Notes under the pieces: generated by a model
The model's input: only the letters and a program-made list of their open reading frames with translations
What the model was told of the DNA's origin: nothing
Database searches by the model: none
Shown: piece by piece, positions 23,227 through 31,545 of the stretch
Layout of the letters: every line of letters starts with the position of its first letter
Numbering within the stretch: position 1 is the first letter of the stretch
IMG/VR virus record: IMGVR_UViG_3300044675_006032
Span: 1-42,393 of that record
DNA length: 42,393 nucleotides
Reading direction: 5' to 3' (one strand)
Origin: a virus
Made by a program: the position numbers and the translations under genes

Positions 23227-23547
23227 TTATTTCCATTTTCCTATAAGGGTGTCGTACTTGCCGTCATACTGATTTGGTTCAATGAAATCTGAAGGATTTG
23301 GCGTATAGCCATTCCAATCCCAAAAACTCTCAAGTGATAATGCTTCGTATTCATACTTCTTTTTGTCATTTTCAACTTTTGACAATCTCTCCTTAAGAGA
23401 AGATAACCAATTCTTGTCGTTTTCATTTTCTTTTGGATTTACATATATAGAAACTTTTCCGTTTTTGATTACAACGATGTTGCGTGGTTCCTGTTTCTTT
23501 GCTTCATCATCAGAAAAGAAACTTACAAAATATCCATCTTCAATCAT
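23227..23547 (-). CDS. small partner protein (106 aa) between two large modular genes
   Basis: A 106-aa protein from ATG 23547, with GGGAG 6 nt upstream and 10 nt after the 953-aa gene stop; the frame to 23571 would overlap that gene. Its start, YFVSFFSDDEAKKQEPRNIVV then IKNGKVSIYVNP, shows the same strand-turn-strand layout as the 98-aa (26542) and 105-aa (31228) small proteins. A charged helix (WLSSLKERLSKVENDKKKYE) follows. Likely a companion of the 953-aa protein; function unknown. Confidence 0.7.
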   Translation of the reverse strand: MIEDGYFVSFFSDDEAKKQEPRNIVVIKNGKVSIYVNPKENENDKNWLSSLKERLSKVENDKKKYEYEALSLESFWDWNGYTPNPSDFIEPNQYDGKYDTLIGKWK

Positions 23548-23557
23548 TTGTTTCTCC

Positions 23558-26419
23558 CTATGGTCTTGCAAGACGAATCTCGTCCGCAGCCTCTTTCAGA
23601 TTTTTGAGATTGACTCGTATTGCTTGAATTGAGGCATCTATCTTGATTTTATCTGCTGGCGTAGCGGCATCCAATGAACCCCAAGCCTCTTTCATGTTTT
23701 CAACAATCAGATCAATTTGCTGTACTGTGAGTTTTGAAATTGAGTCTTGTATTTGCGCTAGTGCTGGTGCATCCTGTCGGTTGAACTGATCAACTGCGAG
23801 CATTCTTTTTGCATCCGCCTTGGATAGTTCTCTGATTTTTCCTACGCCGTTGTTGTAGATGCCATGGTCAATTGGGATTTGCTCATTTCCAACCCAGAGG
23901 TAGTTGCCTGCATGCCTATCGGGATTGCCCATAACGCGATCCAAAACTCGCACCATTCCTTGCGCTACTGGATCTATCTGATTTGGACGATTCCGTCCAG
24001 CCTTTATGTCACCGTCAACTACATCACCATAATGCTCTACAAGAATTGCCGCATTCCTAGTTATATTTCGGTGACCACGAATACTAACCATGTCTCCAGC
24101 AATTCTCACTCTAGACATCGGTCTGCCAAATGCTTGACCAAGCACCGCTGCGTATTGTTCACCAATAAATTCATTTTCAACAAAAGACGGGCTCTTTAGG
24201 ATATATTTTTTACCAGAAACAGCATCTTCCACTACATATGTTTTGTTCTTTTTGCTTCGTGACGCCCTGTTGTTGATTCCGTTACCCGGATCAGCCAACA
24301 ACTTAAATCGTTTTGAGATCTGACCAGCAGGCTCGTTCGGATAGTTTCCATTGGCAAGAATCGCATCTTTCAGGAAAGCATCTGGGACATCATCAAGATC
24401 TCCGCCATTTTTCACAAACTGATTTGCTTTTGCTTGTGTTGAAATGTTTGCGTTGCCCTTTTTCACTGCCTTGGGGACAAGTATTCCATCTATTTCAACG
24501 TGACCATGGTTTTTATTGAACCGTGACGCTTTGCTTTTCTTTATCCCTGCAACGTTTCGGTCATTGACTCTCTTCGCGGCTTCTTCGTCAAGTGAAACAA
24601 CATTATTTTTTGGTGCGTTTCTTACTCTCGGCGCTCTTGGGGGAGTTGGTGGTGTTGGAGGTTCTGGTGGTGTTGGCGAACCATCCCCCTGTGATGGTGG
24701 GGTAGGGGCGTTTAATTGTGCATTTATCCTGTTGCGAAGAGCGGTCAATCCTCCAGCAGGAACACCAAATTCTTCTCTGACCATTCTACGGTCTTGGAGT
24801 TGTTGGTTTCCTCTAACTGCCATCATCTGATCATCGTCTAATACATAATACGCATCACGACCAGAGGATTTTCCATTTTGCGTATATGCAACAACATGGA
24901 ATTGACGGTTCTCAAGTCTTGCGAGGCGGTTAGCCTTTTCTTTGGCATCTTCAAATCGGCTATAAGCAACACCAGTGTGGTCAAAATCTTGTGTTGGTTC
25001 AAGACGAGGATTCCTTGCCGCAGGGCGCACAGGTTTTACTGGTGCTGGTTCAGGTACATCATCAGGTGCGGGTTTCCGAGTTGCGCTACGGGCGGCGCCT
25101 GCTGTCGTTGCCTTCTTGCGACGACCACGGTTATTCCTTGGACGACGAGCCTGCGGTGTCGGTGGTTCAAAATCTTGTGGTGCGCTACGACCGTGAGCAT
25201 CTTTCCAAGCGTCACGAAGATTAGGTTTGTTGATTGCATACCATTCGCGGCGTGTCAACATTCCAGCATTTCCACCACCTGCACGGATTTCACGAACACG
25301 CTTAGCGTATTCGTTGTATTTTCTTAATACATATGGGCTGAAATCTTCTGATGCTCCTGCGTCTGATGCTTCGCGTGCTGTCAGTACATCAACATTGGCT
25401 GGTTGTGGTGCAACGCGTGGGCGTGGCTGTGGTCGTCGTTGTCCTGCTGGTGCAGGTCGGCGTGTAGGACGAGGTTTTGGCGCAGGTGTTGGCGCTGTTT
25501 CTGGAATAACATCGCGTCTCCTGTTTTGTGGTCGGCGAGCAGACGGTGCATCCACTTCTGCCTGTTCATTACCTTGCTGTCTTTCACCTCTAACAGCGTT
25601 CACAACTCTGCCAACATTGCTTGCATTCCAAACTTCGGCAGCGAATTCTCTACCTCCACCACGAGCCCTTCGTGGTTTCGGTTTGTCACCACCTTCAAGA
25701 CGATCAGCAATTCCTCTTAAACCACCTTCAACGCGACCAGTCTCGGGAACCCCACCAAGCCGTCTCATCATTCGTGCGTTACGACGGTCAAGGCGACGCT
25801 TTCGTTTGTCGTCATCTCGTTGTTCTAAGCGTTCACCAATGTCAGCGATTTGGTTGGCGATACGGCGTGCTACGCCCCAACCACACGAACGACCAAAGCG
25901 ATCGGTGATCTGTCCGCCATATCGTGTCCCTACAGGGCATCGGAAACCACCACGACGGTTAGTGCCGGGAATAGAAAGACTCGGATCCCAAATTGCTCGC
26001 ACACCTTTGATTTCAAAGTTGAAAGATGATTGGGTTTGATCAGAGATAAATGATGAAGCCTTAAAACTCAGAACATTTCGGAATTCTTCGTTTGAAAACT
26101 CAGAAAGTAAAACCTCAGATATTGACAGAACAGGAAGGTTTTTGGTTTCTACAATTTCCTGTTTAAGGAATGCAAGGTTTGCAACCTTTTTCTCTATCGC
26201 TGATCCTGATGGGCTTGGACCTTCAATAATTTTTGATGAGTCCATTGTTTGAACTAGTTCAGGTTTTGTTATAGGTGTTTTGCCATATTCTTGACGGAGA
26301 AATTTGGCAACTTCTTTAGCGGCTTCGGTCATTGGCTTGAAGGTGGATCCTTCAGGGGTCGTTGAGACGACCATAAATGGTGTGTTGTCGCGATTTTTGA
26401 TAATGAAAACTAGGTTCAT
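23558..26419 (-). CDS. modular kinase-like effector candidate with fused N-terminal partner domain (953 aa)
   Basis: A 953-aa protein. Residues 1-110 are an extra domain (NLVFIIKNRDNTPFMVVSTT) resembling the separate small partner proteins. Residues 118-180 carry the shared module with C161-x17-C179. Residues 205-600 are Arg/Pro/Ala-rich, including a run of PTPPxPP units. Residues about 650-690 hold KNGGDLDDVPDAFLKDAIL, a pre-kinase box shared with two neighbours. The C-terminal domain has a PI3/4-kinase/HipA-like catalytic core: Lys in KYILKSP (about 742), Glu in VENEFIGEQ, catalytic NPDRHAGN (D834) and metal-binding IPIDHG (D851). Phosphotransfer to protein, lipid or small molecule is likely; target unknown. 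Confidence 0.85.
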   Translation of the reverse strand: MNLVFIIKNRDNTPFMVVSTTPEGSTFKPMTEAAKEVAKFLRQEYGKTPITKPELVQTMDSSKIIEGPSPSGSAIEKKVANLAFLKQEIVETKNLPVLSISEVLLSEFSNEEFRNVLSFKASSFISDQTQSSFNFEIKGVRAIWDPSLSIPGTNRRGGFRCPVGTRYGGQITDRFGRSCGWGVARRIANQIADIGERLEQRDDDKRKRRLDRRNARMMRRLGGVPETGRVEGGLRGIADRLEGGDKPKPRRARGGGREFAAEVWNASNVGRVVNAVRGERQQGNEQAEVDAPSARRPQNRRRDVIPETAPTPAPKPRPTRRPAPAGQRRPQPRPRVAPQPANVDVLTAREASDAGASEDFSPYVLRKYNEYAKRVREIRAGGGNAGMLTRREWYAINKPNLRDAWKDAHGRSAPQDFEPPTPQARRPRNNRGRRKKATTAGAARSATRKPAPDDVPEPAPVKPVRPAARNPRLEPTQDFDHTGVAYSRFEDAKEKANRLARLENRQFHVVAYTQNGKSSGRDAYYVLDDDQMMAVRGNQQLQDRRMVREEFGVPAGGLTALRNRINAQLNAPTPPSQGDGSPTPPEPPTPPTPPRAPRVRNAPKNNVVSLDEEAAKRVNDRNVAGIKKSKASRFNKNHGHVEIDGILVPKAVKKGNANISTQAKANQFVKNGGDLDDVPDAFLKDAILANGNYPNEPAGQISKRFKLLADPGNGINNRASRSKKNKTYVVEDAVSGKKYILKSPSFVENEFIGEQYAAVLGQAFGRPMSRVRIAGDMVSIRGHRNITRNAAILVEHYGDVVDGDIKAGRNRPNQIDPVAQGMVRVLDRVMGNPDRHAGNYLWVGNEQIPIDHGIYNNGVGKIRELSKADAKRMLAVDQFNRQDAPALAQIQDSISKLTVQQIDLIVENMKEAWGSLDAATPADKIKIDASIQAIRVNLKNLKEAADEIRLARP
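25811..26020 (-). repeat. conserved N-terminal module, copy 2 (953-aa gene)
   Basis: Second copy of the module described at 22951-23160; here it lies about 110 codons into the gene, behind an extra N-terminal domain. Confidence 0.85.
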
Positions 26420-26422
26420 TGT

Positions 26423-26503
26423 TTACTTTCCACATTCGTGAAGATATTCAGCAAGCCATGCAAATCTTGAGGTTGCATTATCGCTACCGTAAAATGGTAT
26501 CAC
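26423..26503 (-). CDS. possible 26-aa leader peptide
   Basis: GTG 26503 opens a 26-codon frame (reading IPFYGSDNATSRFAWLAEYL in its middle) that ends 4 nt before the ATG of the 953-aa gene. The peptide is protein-like but there is no clear ribosome-binding site; it may be a leader peptide, a gene remnant or chance. The rest of the 26420-26541 gap shows nothing else. Confidence 0.25.
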   Translation of the reverse strand: MIPFYGSDNATSRFAWLAEYLHECGK

Positions 26504-26541
26504 TAAGTGGGTGATATTAATTTTAGGTTGATGTCAATATA

Positions 26542-26838
26542 TTATTTGTTATCTAATTTTTTGTGACCCAAGGCAACTAGGAAATTATTAATTTTATCCT
26601 TATTTGAACCCTTGTACTCAAGTATTTCTGCATGACGGTATGAGTACCCATGCAACATACTCTCAAGGTCAGCCTTATCCGACGAGCCTTTCTTGACCGC
26701 CAAAAAGTGTTCATTATCCTTTTTGTCGGAATCTTTATCCTTTGAGTAATACTTAATAATCCCTTTATCGTCCTCAACTATGACGAGTGGATCCACCTGA
26801 ACTAGTGGGTCTTTGGAGGTGATGATCGCTGCTCTCAT
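26542..26838 (-). CDS. small partner protein (98 aa)
   Basis: A 98-aa charged protein. Its start MRAAIITSKDPLVQVDPLVI matches the layout of the 105-aa protein MRYALVTPSTDVSGNPYVLL and the N-terminus of the 953-aa protein; the second half (LESMLHGYSYRH then DKINNFLVALG) parallels SGMSYHSVS and ITLLRQLAKKW of the 105-aa protein. AGGA lies before ATG 26838, 5 nt after the 890-aa gene stop. Probably a companion of the 890-aa kinase-like protein. Confidence 0.75.
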   Translation of the reverse strand: MRAAIITSKDPLVQVDPLVIVEDDKGIIKYYSKDKDSDKKDNEHFLAVKKGSSDKADLESMLHGYSYRHAEILEYKGSNKDKINNFLVALGHKKLDNK

Positions 26839-26843
26839 GGTTC

Positions 26844-29516
26844 CTATGATCCTATAATCAAATCAGCAAGTCTGCCGGGGTCAACATCTGTTATATATTT
26901 CATTTTTCTTTGCGGTTTTACGCCAACCCTCAAAAGAGCCTGATCCCCACCCCTAGGGTTAGCGGTTCCATCCCCACCGGCTTTCAGTACATCTTCAACA
27001 ACATTCATATACGGGTTTTTACGCTCTGCCTCACGGATGGACTTCTGAACCTCTTCAACGGCTAAGAGTATCTCGCGCCGACTTATTTGCCTATCTTTGA
27101 ATTGCTGTCTCAATGTTGCAAGCATCTCGTTTCTTCTACCACCAACATCGTTGCCTAAAAAGCCTCGTAATCCTTCGTCGTTACCATCATAATTTTCGTG
27201 AGCCCGCCCACCCCAGTTGACATCAAACCCAAGAGAAGGATCAATTGGGACGAACCGCTTCTTACCACTGGAGTCAGTCGCTACAAAGAAGTTCCCTCCA
27301 TGGCGGTCTCTGTTGACCATGATGTAGTCCAAAAGTGTCGCTCTAACACGATCGGCGGGTTTTATTTGCGACACGGCTACTTGATTTCTTCCGTCTGTCA
27401 GCGCCCCATCAACGTAGTTCCCTGCGTGTTCATAAACAATAGCCCTACCAGCGCTGTTAGGGGCACCCGGTCCACCTTTTTGTTTTCCATCCATTCGCAC
27501 ACCACCGATAGGCATGCCAAGTCTACCAGCAAGATTATTGCCAATCACTTCATGAATGTCTTCGTTTTCTGCATGGGCACCACTTTGGTATTTTAAGAAA
27601 AACTTGTTTCCAGTGATGGCGTCGGTAAACATATGCATATTGTTGGGAATGTTGCCGTTAACACCACCACCAGCATCTGATTTAGAGAATCTTGTTGTTG
27701 CACCGTGTAGCGCTTCACCCAATAACTCATCAGGGACATCAGCCAAATCTCCACCTTTTTCTAGGTGGTCAATTGCTTGCTCCTTGGTATCCATACCTTT
27801 GTTCCCCAATGGAACGCTTTTCACATCAGGCAAACCGTCTTCACCTAATTTGTTCAGTTTTTCTGGTGCATGACCATCTTTTGCTTTTGGTGGTGAGACA
27901 TCCCATCCACCTTCTGGTTCTGGTATGTCTGCTGGTCGTTGTGGTGGTTGCGCTGGTTGCTGTACGCGTGGAGCGTTCTGGTCGTTGACATTATTATTTG
28001 GTACAACAACTTGATTTCGTTGCCTAAATTCAATAGCAGCATCAATTTCGGCAAGTCTTAATTCGGCAGCGGAAACTCCGTCTTTTATTTTTTCTTTTTG
28101 TCCCCACATTCGCAATAAATTATCTCTGGCTTCGTCTCTTTCCCGTTCGCTACCATTCTTTTTACTCTGCCAGTCTTCAAAGGCTCTATCAAATCCTGCT
28201 TGAGCCTCTTTGAGAAGTTCTTGATCTCTAATTTTCTTTCCCAAAACTTCTTCTTTGGACATGTTGCGCAAATTATTGTAAGCGTTCGGCTTGTATCTTT
28301 CAATTTCCCCTTCTACTGCTTTGACTAAAGCCTCGTCTCTTTGCTGGTCAAACTCCCTGCGGGGGTTTATGTCTCTTGCTGGCAGTGGCGGTGGACCTGC
28401 TCGTCGTGCAGGTGCTTCAGGTTCAGGCTGTGGCGCTCCTGCTTGTTGCCCAAATATTTGTTGGTTAACAAAATTGCCACGAGCATTACGCTTGTTGTTG
28501 TCATCGTAATACCGACCAAACCTTCTCTCTAGTTCGGCTTTTTCTTCGCCTTCAGGGAAGTCTGGTTTACGCCAATACGCATCTTCGGGTAGTCCGCGAA
28601 GATCGCCAAATCGGTTAACAACATTACGGATAGAACGATCGTCCGGTATGCTCCCTCCCAACTCGTCTGCTGTTGGGTTCCATGCGGGTGGTGGTGGAAT
28701 TGGTGATGATTGTTCCGCTGGTCGTTCTGGTGGTTTTGGTGCGGGTTTTCTGCGTGGCACCTTTGTCGGTACAGGTTTTGAACCGTCAACAAAATCTGCT
28801 TCAGGTTTTCTTCTAACAGTTCTTTTTGCGCCTTGTTGTGTAGCGTTTCGTCGGCGTCGTCGTGGAGCATTTGGTGCGGGTGGTTCACCTGTGCGTGGTG
28901 CGCCGGGTTGAACTATTTCTCTGTCCATTCTTCGTGCTTCTGATTCACGGAGATTTCCTCTTCTCCGAGGTGCCCGTGCTGGTTCTCTTGCTGGTTGTTC
29001 AGCATCTCCGCCAACAGGGATTCTTGGACGAGCAGGAGGTTCTATGCGTGCAGGATTTTGAACAGCGATTCGTGGACGAGCAGGAGCGCGTGGAGTAGTT
29101 ACTGGTTTTCCAGTTGCTCCACCATCTAACGCGTCTGCCAAACCGCGAGCGCCACGCTCAAGTAAGCCGGGTTTATCTTGACGAGCCAAAAACCGTTGCA
29201 CACGCGCATTCCGTTTTGCCAAACGAGCATTTCGTTTACGGTCGTCAACATTTTCTAGCCGTTCACCAATATCTGCTATCTGGTTTGCGATTCTCCGAGC
29301 AACACCCCACCCGCAAGACCTTCCGTAACGGTCAGTGATTTGACCGCCATATCTTGTACCAACAGGGCAACGCCAACCACCACGGCGATTGGTGCCCGGA
29401 ATAGACAAACTTGGATCCCAGAGAGCGCGAGCGCCTTTAACATCATAATTAAAAGTACTTGCAGTTTGCTCAGCGAGAAACGCGAGCGCCTTGTAATTCA
29501 CTTCATTCTTGAGCAT
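26844..29516 (-). CDS. modular kinase-like effector candidate (890 aa)
   Basis: An 890-aa protein. N-terminus NEVNYKALAFLAEQ and WDPSLSIPGTNRRGGWRC lead to the module C50-x17-C68. Residues 90-520 are Arg/Pro-rich linker, with the GNLRESEARRMDREI segment at 187-201 and a charged helical part at about 380-480. The pre-kinase box EKGGDLADVPDELLGEAL lies around residue 575. The kinase-like core has Lys in FFLKYQS (K642), Glu in ENEDIHEVIG, NRDRHGGN (D737) and VPIDPSLG (D759). The C-terminal tail ends DVDPGRLADLIIGS, similar to MTPKQLADIIVVP of the 617-aa protein. It abuts the 572-aa gene (TAA then ATG). Confidence 0.85.
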   Translation of the reverse strand: MLKNEVNYKALAFLAEQTASTFNYDVKGARALWDPSLSIPGTNRRGGWRCPVGTRYGGQITDRYGRSCGWGVARRIANQIADIGERLENVDDRKRNARLAKRNARVQRFLARQDKPGLLERGARGLADALDGGATGKPVTTPRAPARPRIAVQNPARIEPPARPRIPVGGDAEQPAREPARAPRRRGNLRESEARRMDREIVQPGAPRTGEPPAPNAPRRRRRNATQQGAKRTVRRKPEADFVDGSKPVPTKVPRRKPAPKPPERPAEQSSPIPPPPAWNPTADELGGSIPDDRSIRNVVNRFGDLRGLPEDAYWRKPDFPEGEEKAELERRFGRYYDDNNKRNARGNFVNQQIFGQQAGAPQPEPEAPARRAGPPPLPARDINPRREFDQQRDEALVKAVEGEIERYKPNAYNNLRNMSKEEVLGKKIRDQELLKEAQAGFDRAFEDWQSKKNGSERERDEARDNLLRMWGQKEKIKDGVSAAELRLAEIDAAIEFRQRNQVVVPNNNVNDQNAPRVQQPAQPPQRPADIPEPEGGWDVSPPKAKDGHAPEKLNKLGEDGLPDVKSVPLGNKGMDTKEQAIDHLEKGGDLADVPDELLGEALHGATTRFSKSDAGGGVNGNIPNNMHMFTDAITGNKFFLKYQSGAHAENEDIHEVIGNNLAGRLGMPIGGVRMDGKQKGGPGAPNSAGRAIVYEHAGNYVDGALTDGRNQVAVSQIKPADRVRATLLDYIMVNRDRHGGNFFVATDSSGKKRFVPIDPSLGFDVNWGGRAHENYDGNDEGLRGFLGNDVGGRRNEMLATLRQQFKDRQISRREILLAVEEVQKSIREAERKNPYMNVVEDVLKAGGDGTANPRGGDQALLRVGVKPQRKMKYITDVDPGRLADLIIGS
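28875..28958 (-). repeat. shared GNLRESE..RMDREI segment, copy in the 890-aa gene
   Basis: Encodes GNLRESEARRMDREI then VQPGAPRTGE; counterpart of 22453-22533 in the 990-aa gene. Confidence 0.75.
29241..29450 (-). repeat. conserved N-terminal module, copy 3 (890-aa gene)
   Basis: Third copy of the module at 22951-23160. The DNA keeps long matches around the GGATCCCA and GGGCAACGCCA stretches. Confidence 0.85.
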
Positions 29517-31235
29517 TTATTTTTTCTTCTTTGCGCTAACCAAGTCTGGTTTGATGAAGGTTTCGTACTGCCAACGAGGTGCTGTTCTTTCAATACCGTC
29601 AAGACCTGTGTAAGTAACGAGTTCTAGAGGCTTTGGAAGCCTACCAGTATCAGCGATGAACTTGAATGCGCCTTCGGATTTTTTGGCGAAATCCTCAATG
29701 TTAGAAATGATGTTGTCTTTAGTGCTTGATTCTGCAAGAGAGTTAATCATTCGTGGGAACTTGCGCTTCTCGCCGATGGTAAATGGTCGTGAACGCTCAA
29801 TGCTTACGACTACTCCGTTCGGCGCAACGAACGAGATTCTGCTCATAGATGGTCCACCAAGAAGGGCAAGATCATCAGCACCTATGTCGGATGGGAGTTG
29901 CACTGCACGAACCATAGCACCGTCAACCATGTCAGGGTTCTCACTAAATGAACGAAGAACAGAAGATGGAACAACTGGTCGTAGAACAACACCATCTCGT
30001 CGGATCATTCGTCCTTCGCCTGCTGGTGCACCTTTGAGTGTTGATATTGATTGCTGTACGGAAGCGTTGAACTTATCTTTTTGGAAAGCGCCAGTTCGCG
30101 GGATTTGTGCCATACGACTAATTTGGATTGTGCGCGTGTTGCTTGGGTTACCTTCTAGAACTTCTGAAAGATTTTCTGCTCGTGCTGTTGGCAATTTTGG
30201 TGGTGCAAGTCTTCGGGCTGCTCGTGCGAGCAACGCTAGTGGTCCTGGTATTTCAAACAACTGCGCTCCACATGTTGAGAAACGGTTGTCTGTGAAACGA
30301 CCACCATATTCAAAACCGCTCGGGCATCGTGCTTGACGCCTGCGATTAGGCTTGAGCCTGCTGAGCGCCCCACCGCCACCGCCGGGAATAAGTGCGCCAT
30401 AAAGTCTTGAGCGAATAGGTGCGCTGAATGGGGATATGTTGCCCGGTGTTACTACTGAACCAACCGCCTGAGCGGCTCTACCAAGTCCACTTGAAGAACC
30501 AACAAGACCTGCTTTGATTTCCATGTCTTCAGCGTCATCTTTTTCAACACGGTATCCACCGCCACGCTTCTTGTATTCGCGAACAAGCCAAGCGTTTGCG
30601 TATGCGGACGGGTATACATTGAATTTCTTTTTTGCTTCGGCTTTTACTCGCGCATAAAGTTCTTTGTCCGTTGGGATATTCGCACCTTTTAATGTGGTCT
30701 CATCAGATTTGAATGTGGACACATTGATCGGCTTGTTTTCTTCTCGGTTACCCGCTGTTTCTGCACGACGCTTTCTGCGAACAGCGGAATCAATTTCTTC
30801 TGCGGACATTCTCATCGCTGTAGATTTCTTTACACACTTAGGGTATTTACCTGAATCTGCGTCTCCGCGACCACATGACTCAAATCCGCCACCTTTTTTC
30901 GGGCGTGAAATATCAACCCATTCTTCTTCAAACCATTTCCCTAATCCACCGCGCTTGGATTCATCACCGATAAAGGTTTCCGCACCTAGTTTTGATGTAC
31001 GAGACTTTAGGTAAAGTTTTGCTTTAAAGTTTAGAAGAGCCCTACTTCCGTCAAGCGGAGTTTTACGAACATCTGATCCTTTAGTGAAAAGGAATTTTGT
31101 TTTTGCATTATCTGGGTTAAAATAAATTTCCTCACCAGAGACAATATTCGTCCGTTTCATAGCAGTTTTCATACGCATAGACATACGGAGTTTCCGTGCG
31201 AAATACTCAAAGTCTTGGTTGAGATAACTACTCAT
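29517..31235 (-). CDS. multi-motif virion-associated protein: DUF5872-like, YPSAYAN and C-x17-C modules (572 aa)
   Basis: A 572-aa protein built from several phage motifs. Residues 66-78 (LLNFKAKLYLKSR) echo the N-terminal FKAKSFLSER of the large neighbours. Residues 99-160 match the DUF5872-type signature: KWFEEEWVDISRPKKGGGF, ESCGR (C121), YPKC (C134), then a basic helix. VYPSAYANAWLVREYKKRGG at 207-226 is another motif I recall from phage and large-virus proteins. RCPSGFEYGGRFTDNRFSTC (C304-x17-C322) is the shared module. The C-terminal 220 residues form an unrecognised folded region (VVVSIERSRPFTIGEKRKFP). No kinase motif. Likely a virion component; exact role unknown. Confidence 0.75.
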   Translation of the reverse strand: MSSYLNQDFEYFARKLRMSMRMKTAMKRTNIVSGEEIYFNPDNAKTKFLFTKGSDVRKTPLDGSRALLNFKAKLYLKSRTSKLGAETFIGDESKRGGLGKWFEEEWVDISRPKKGGGFESCGRGDADSGKYPKCVKKSTAMRMSAEEIDSAVRRKRRAETAGNREENKPINVSTFKSDETTLKGANIPTDKELYARVKAEAKKKFNVYPSAYANAWLVREYKKRGGGYRVEKDDAEDMEIKAGLVGSSSGLGRAAQAVGSVVTPGNISPFSAPIRSRLYGALIPGGGGGALSRLKPNRRRQARCPSGFEYGGRFTDNRFSTCGAQLFEIPGPLALLARAARRLAPPKLPTARAENLSEVLEGNPSNTRTIQISRMAQIPRTGAFQKDKFNASVQQSISTLKGAPAGEGRMIRRDGVVLRPVVPSSVLRSFSENPDMVDGAMVRAVQLPSDIGADDLALLGGPSMSRISFVAPNGVVVSIERSRPFTIGEKRKFPRMINSLAESSTKDNIISNIEDFAKKSEGAFKFIADTGRLPKPLELVTYTGLDGIERTAPRWQYETFIKPDLVSAKKKK

Positions 31236-31545
31236 TTTTTGCCGATTCTTTCGGTTCTTCAGGTTCCGCTATTTCTGCGGGCAAGGTTGTCTTCCACTTT
31301 TTAGCCAACTGCCTTAAAAGTGTAATATTTTTTTCATCCAGCACATTAGTACTAACACTATGATACGACATTCCCGAGGTTGCTTTTTCAATAGTGTCCC
31401 TTTGGGACAGAAACAATTCGTTTGTCAAACTTGATGCGAACTTCGGGTCAGGGGCTACCACACCAAAAATGCCGTAATCTCCTTCCAGTAGGACATATGG
31501 GTTTCCCGAAACATCGGTGCTTGGGGTTACAAGGGCGTATCTCAT
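31228..31545 (-). CDS. small partner protein (105 aa)
   Basis: A 105-aa protein. ATG 31545 overlaps the stop of the 617-aa kinase-like gene by 4 nt (ATGA), and its end overlaps the 572-aa gene by 8 nt, so all three are coupled. The first half is strand-rich (YALVTPSTDVSGNPYVLLEG), the second helical (ITLLRQLAKKWKTTLPAE). Similar in layout to the 98-aa protein at 26542 and to residues 1-50 of the 953-aa protein. Probable companion of the 617-aa protein. Confidence 0.75.
   Translation of the reverse strand: MRYALVTPSTDVSGNPYVLLEGDYGIFGVVAPDPKFASSLTNELFLSQRDTIEKATSGMSYHSVSTNVLDEKNITLLRQLAKKWKTTLPAEIAEPEEPKESAKNE

Noticed and set aside
24600-24720. Proline-rich tandem units as a possible CRISPR or DNA satellite
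   Set aside because: The repetition is of PTPPxPP codons within the 953-aa coding frame, without regular spacers.
25227-26039. 270-codon plus-strand frame inside the 953-aa gene
   Set aside because: Antisense shadow produced by Arg-rich codons of the minus-strand gene; Arg/Ser-rich with no start signal. The same applies to frames at 22178-22621, 29656-30336 and 34605-34970.
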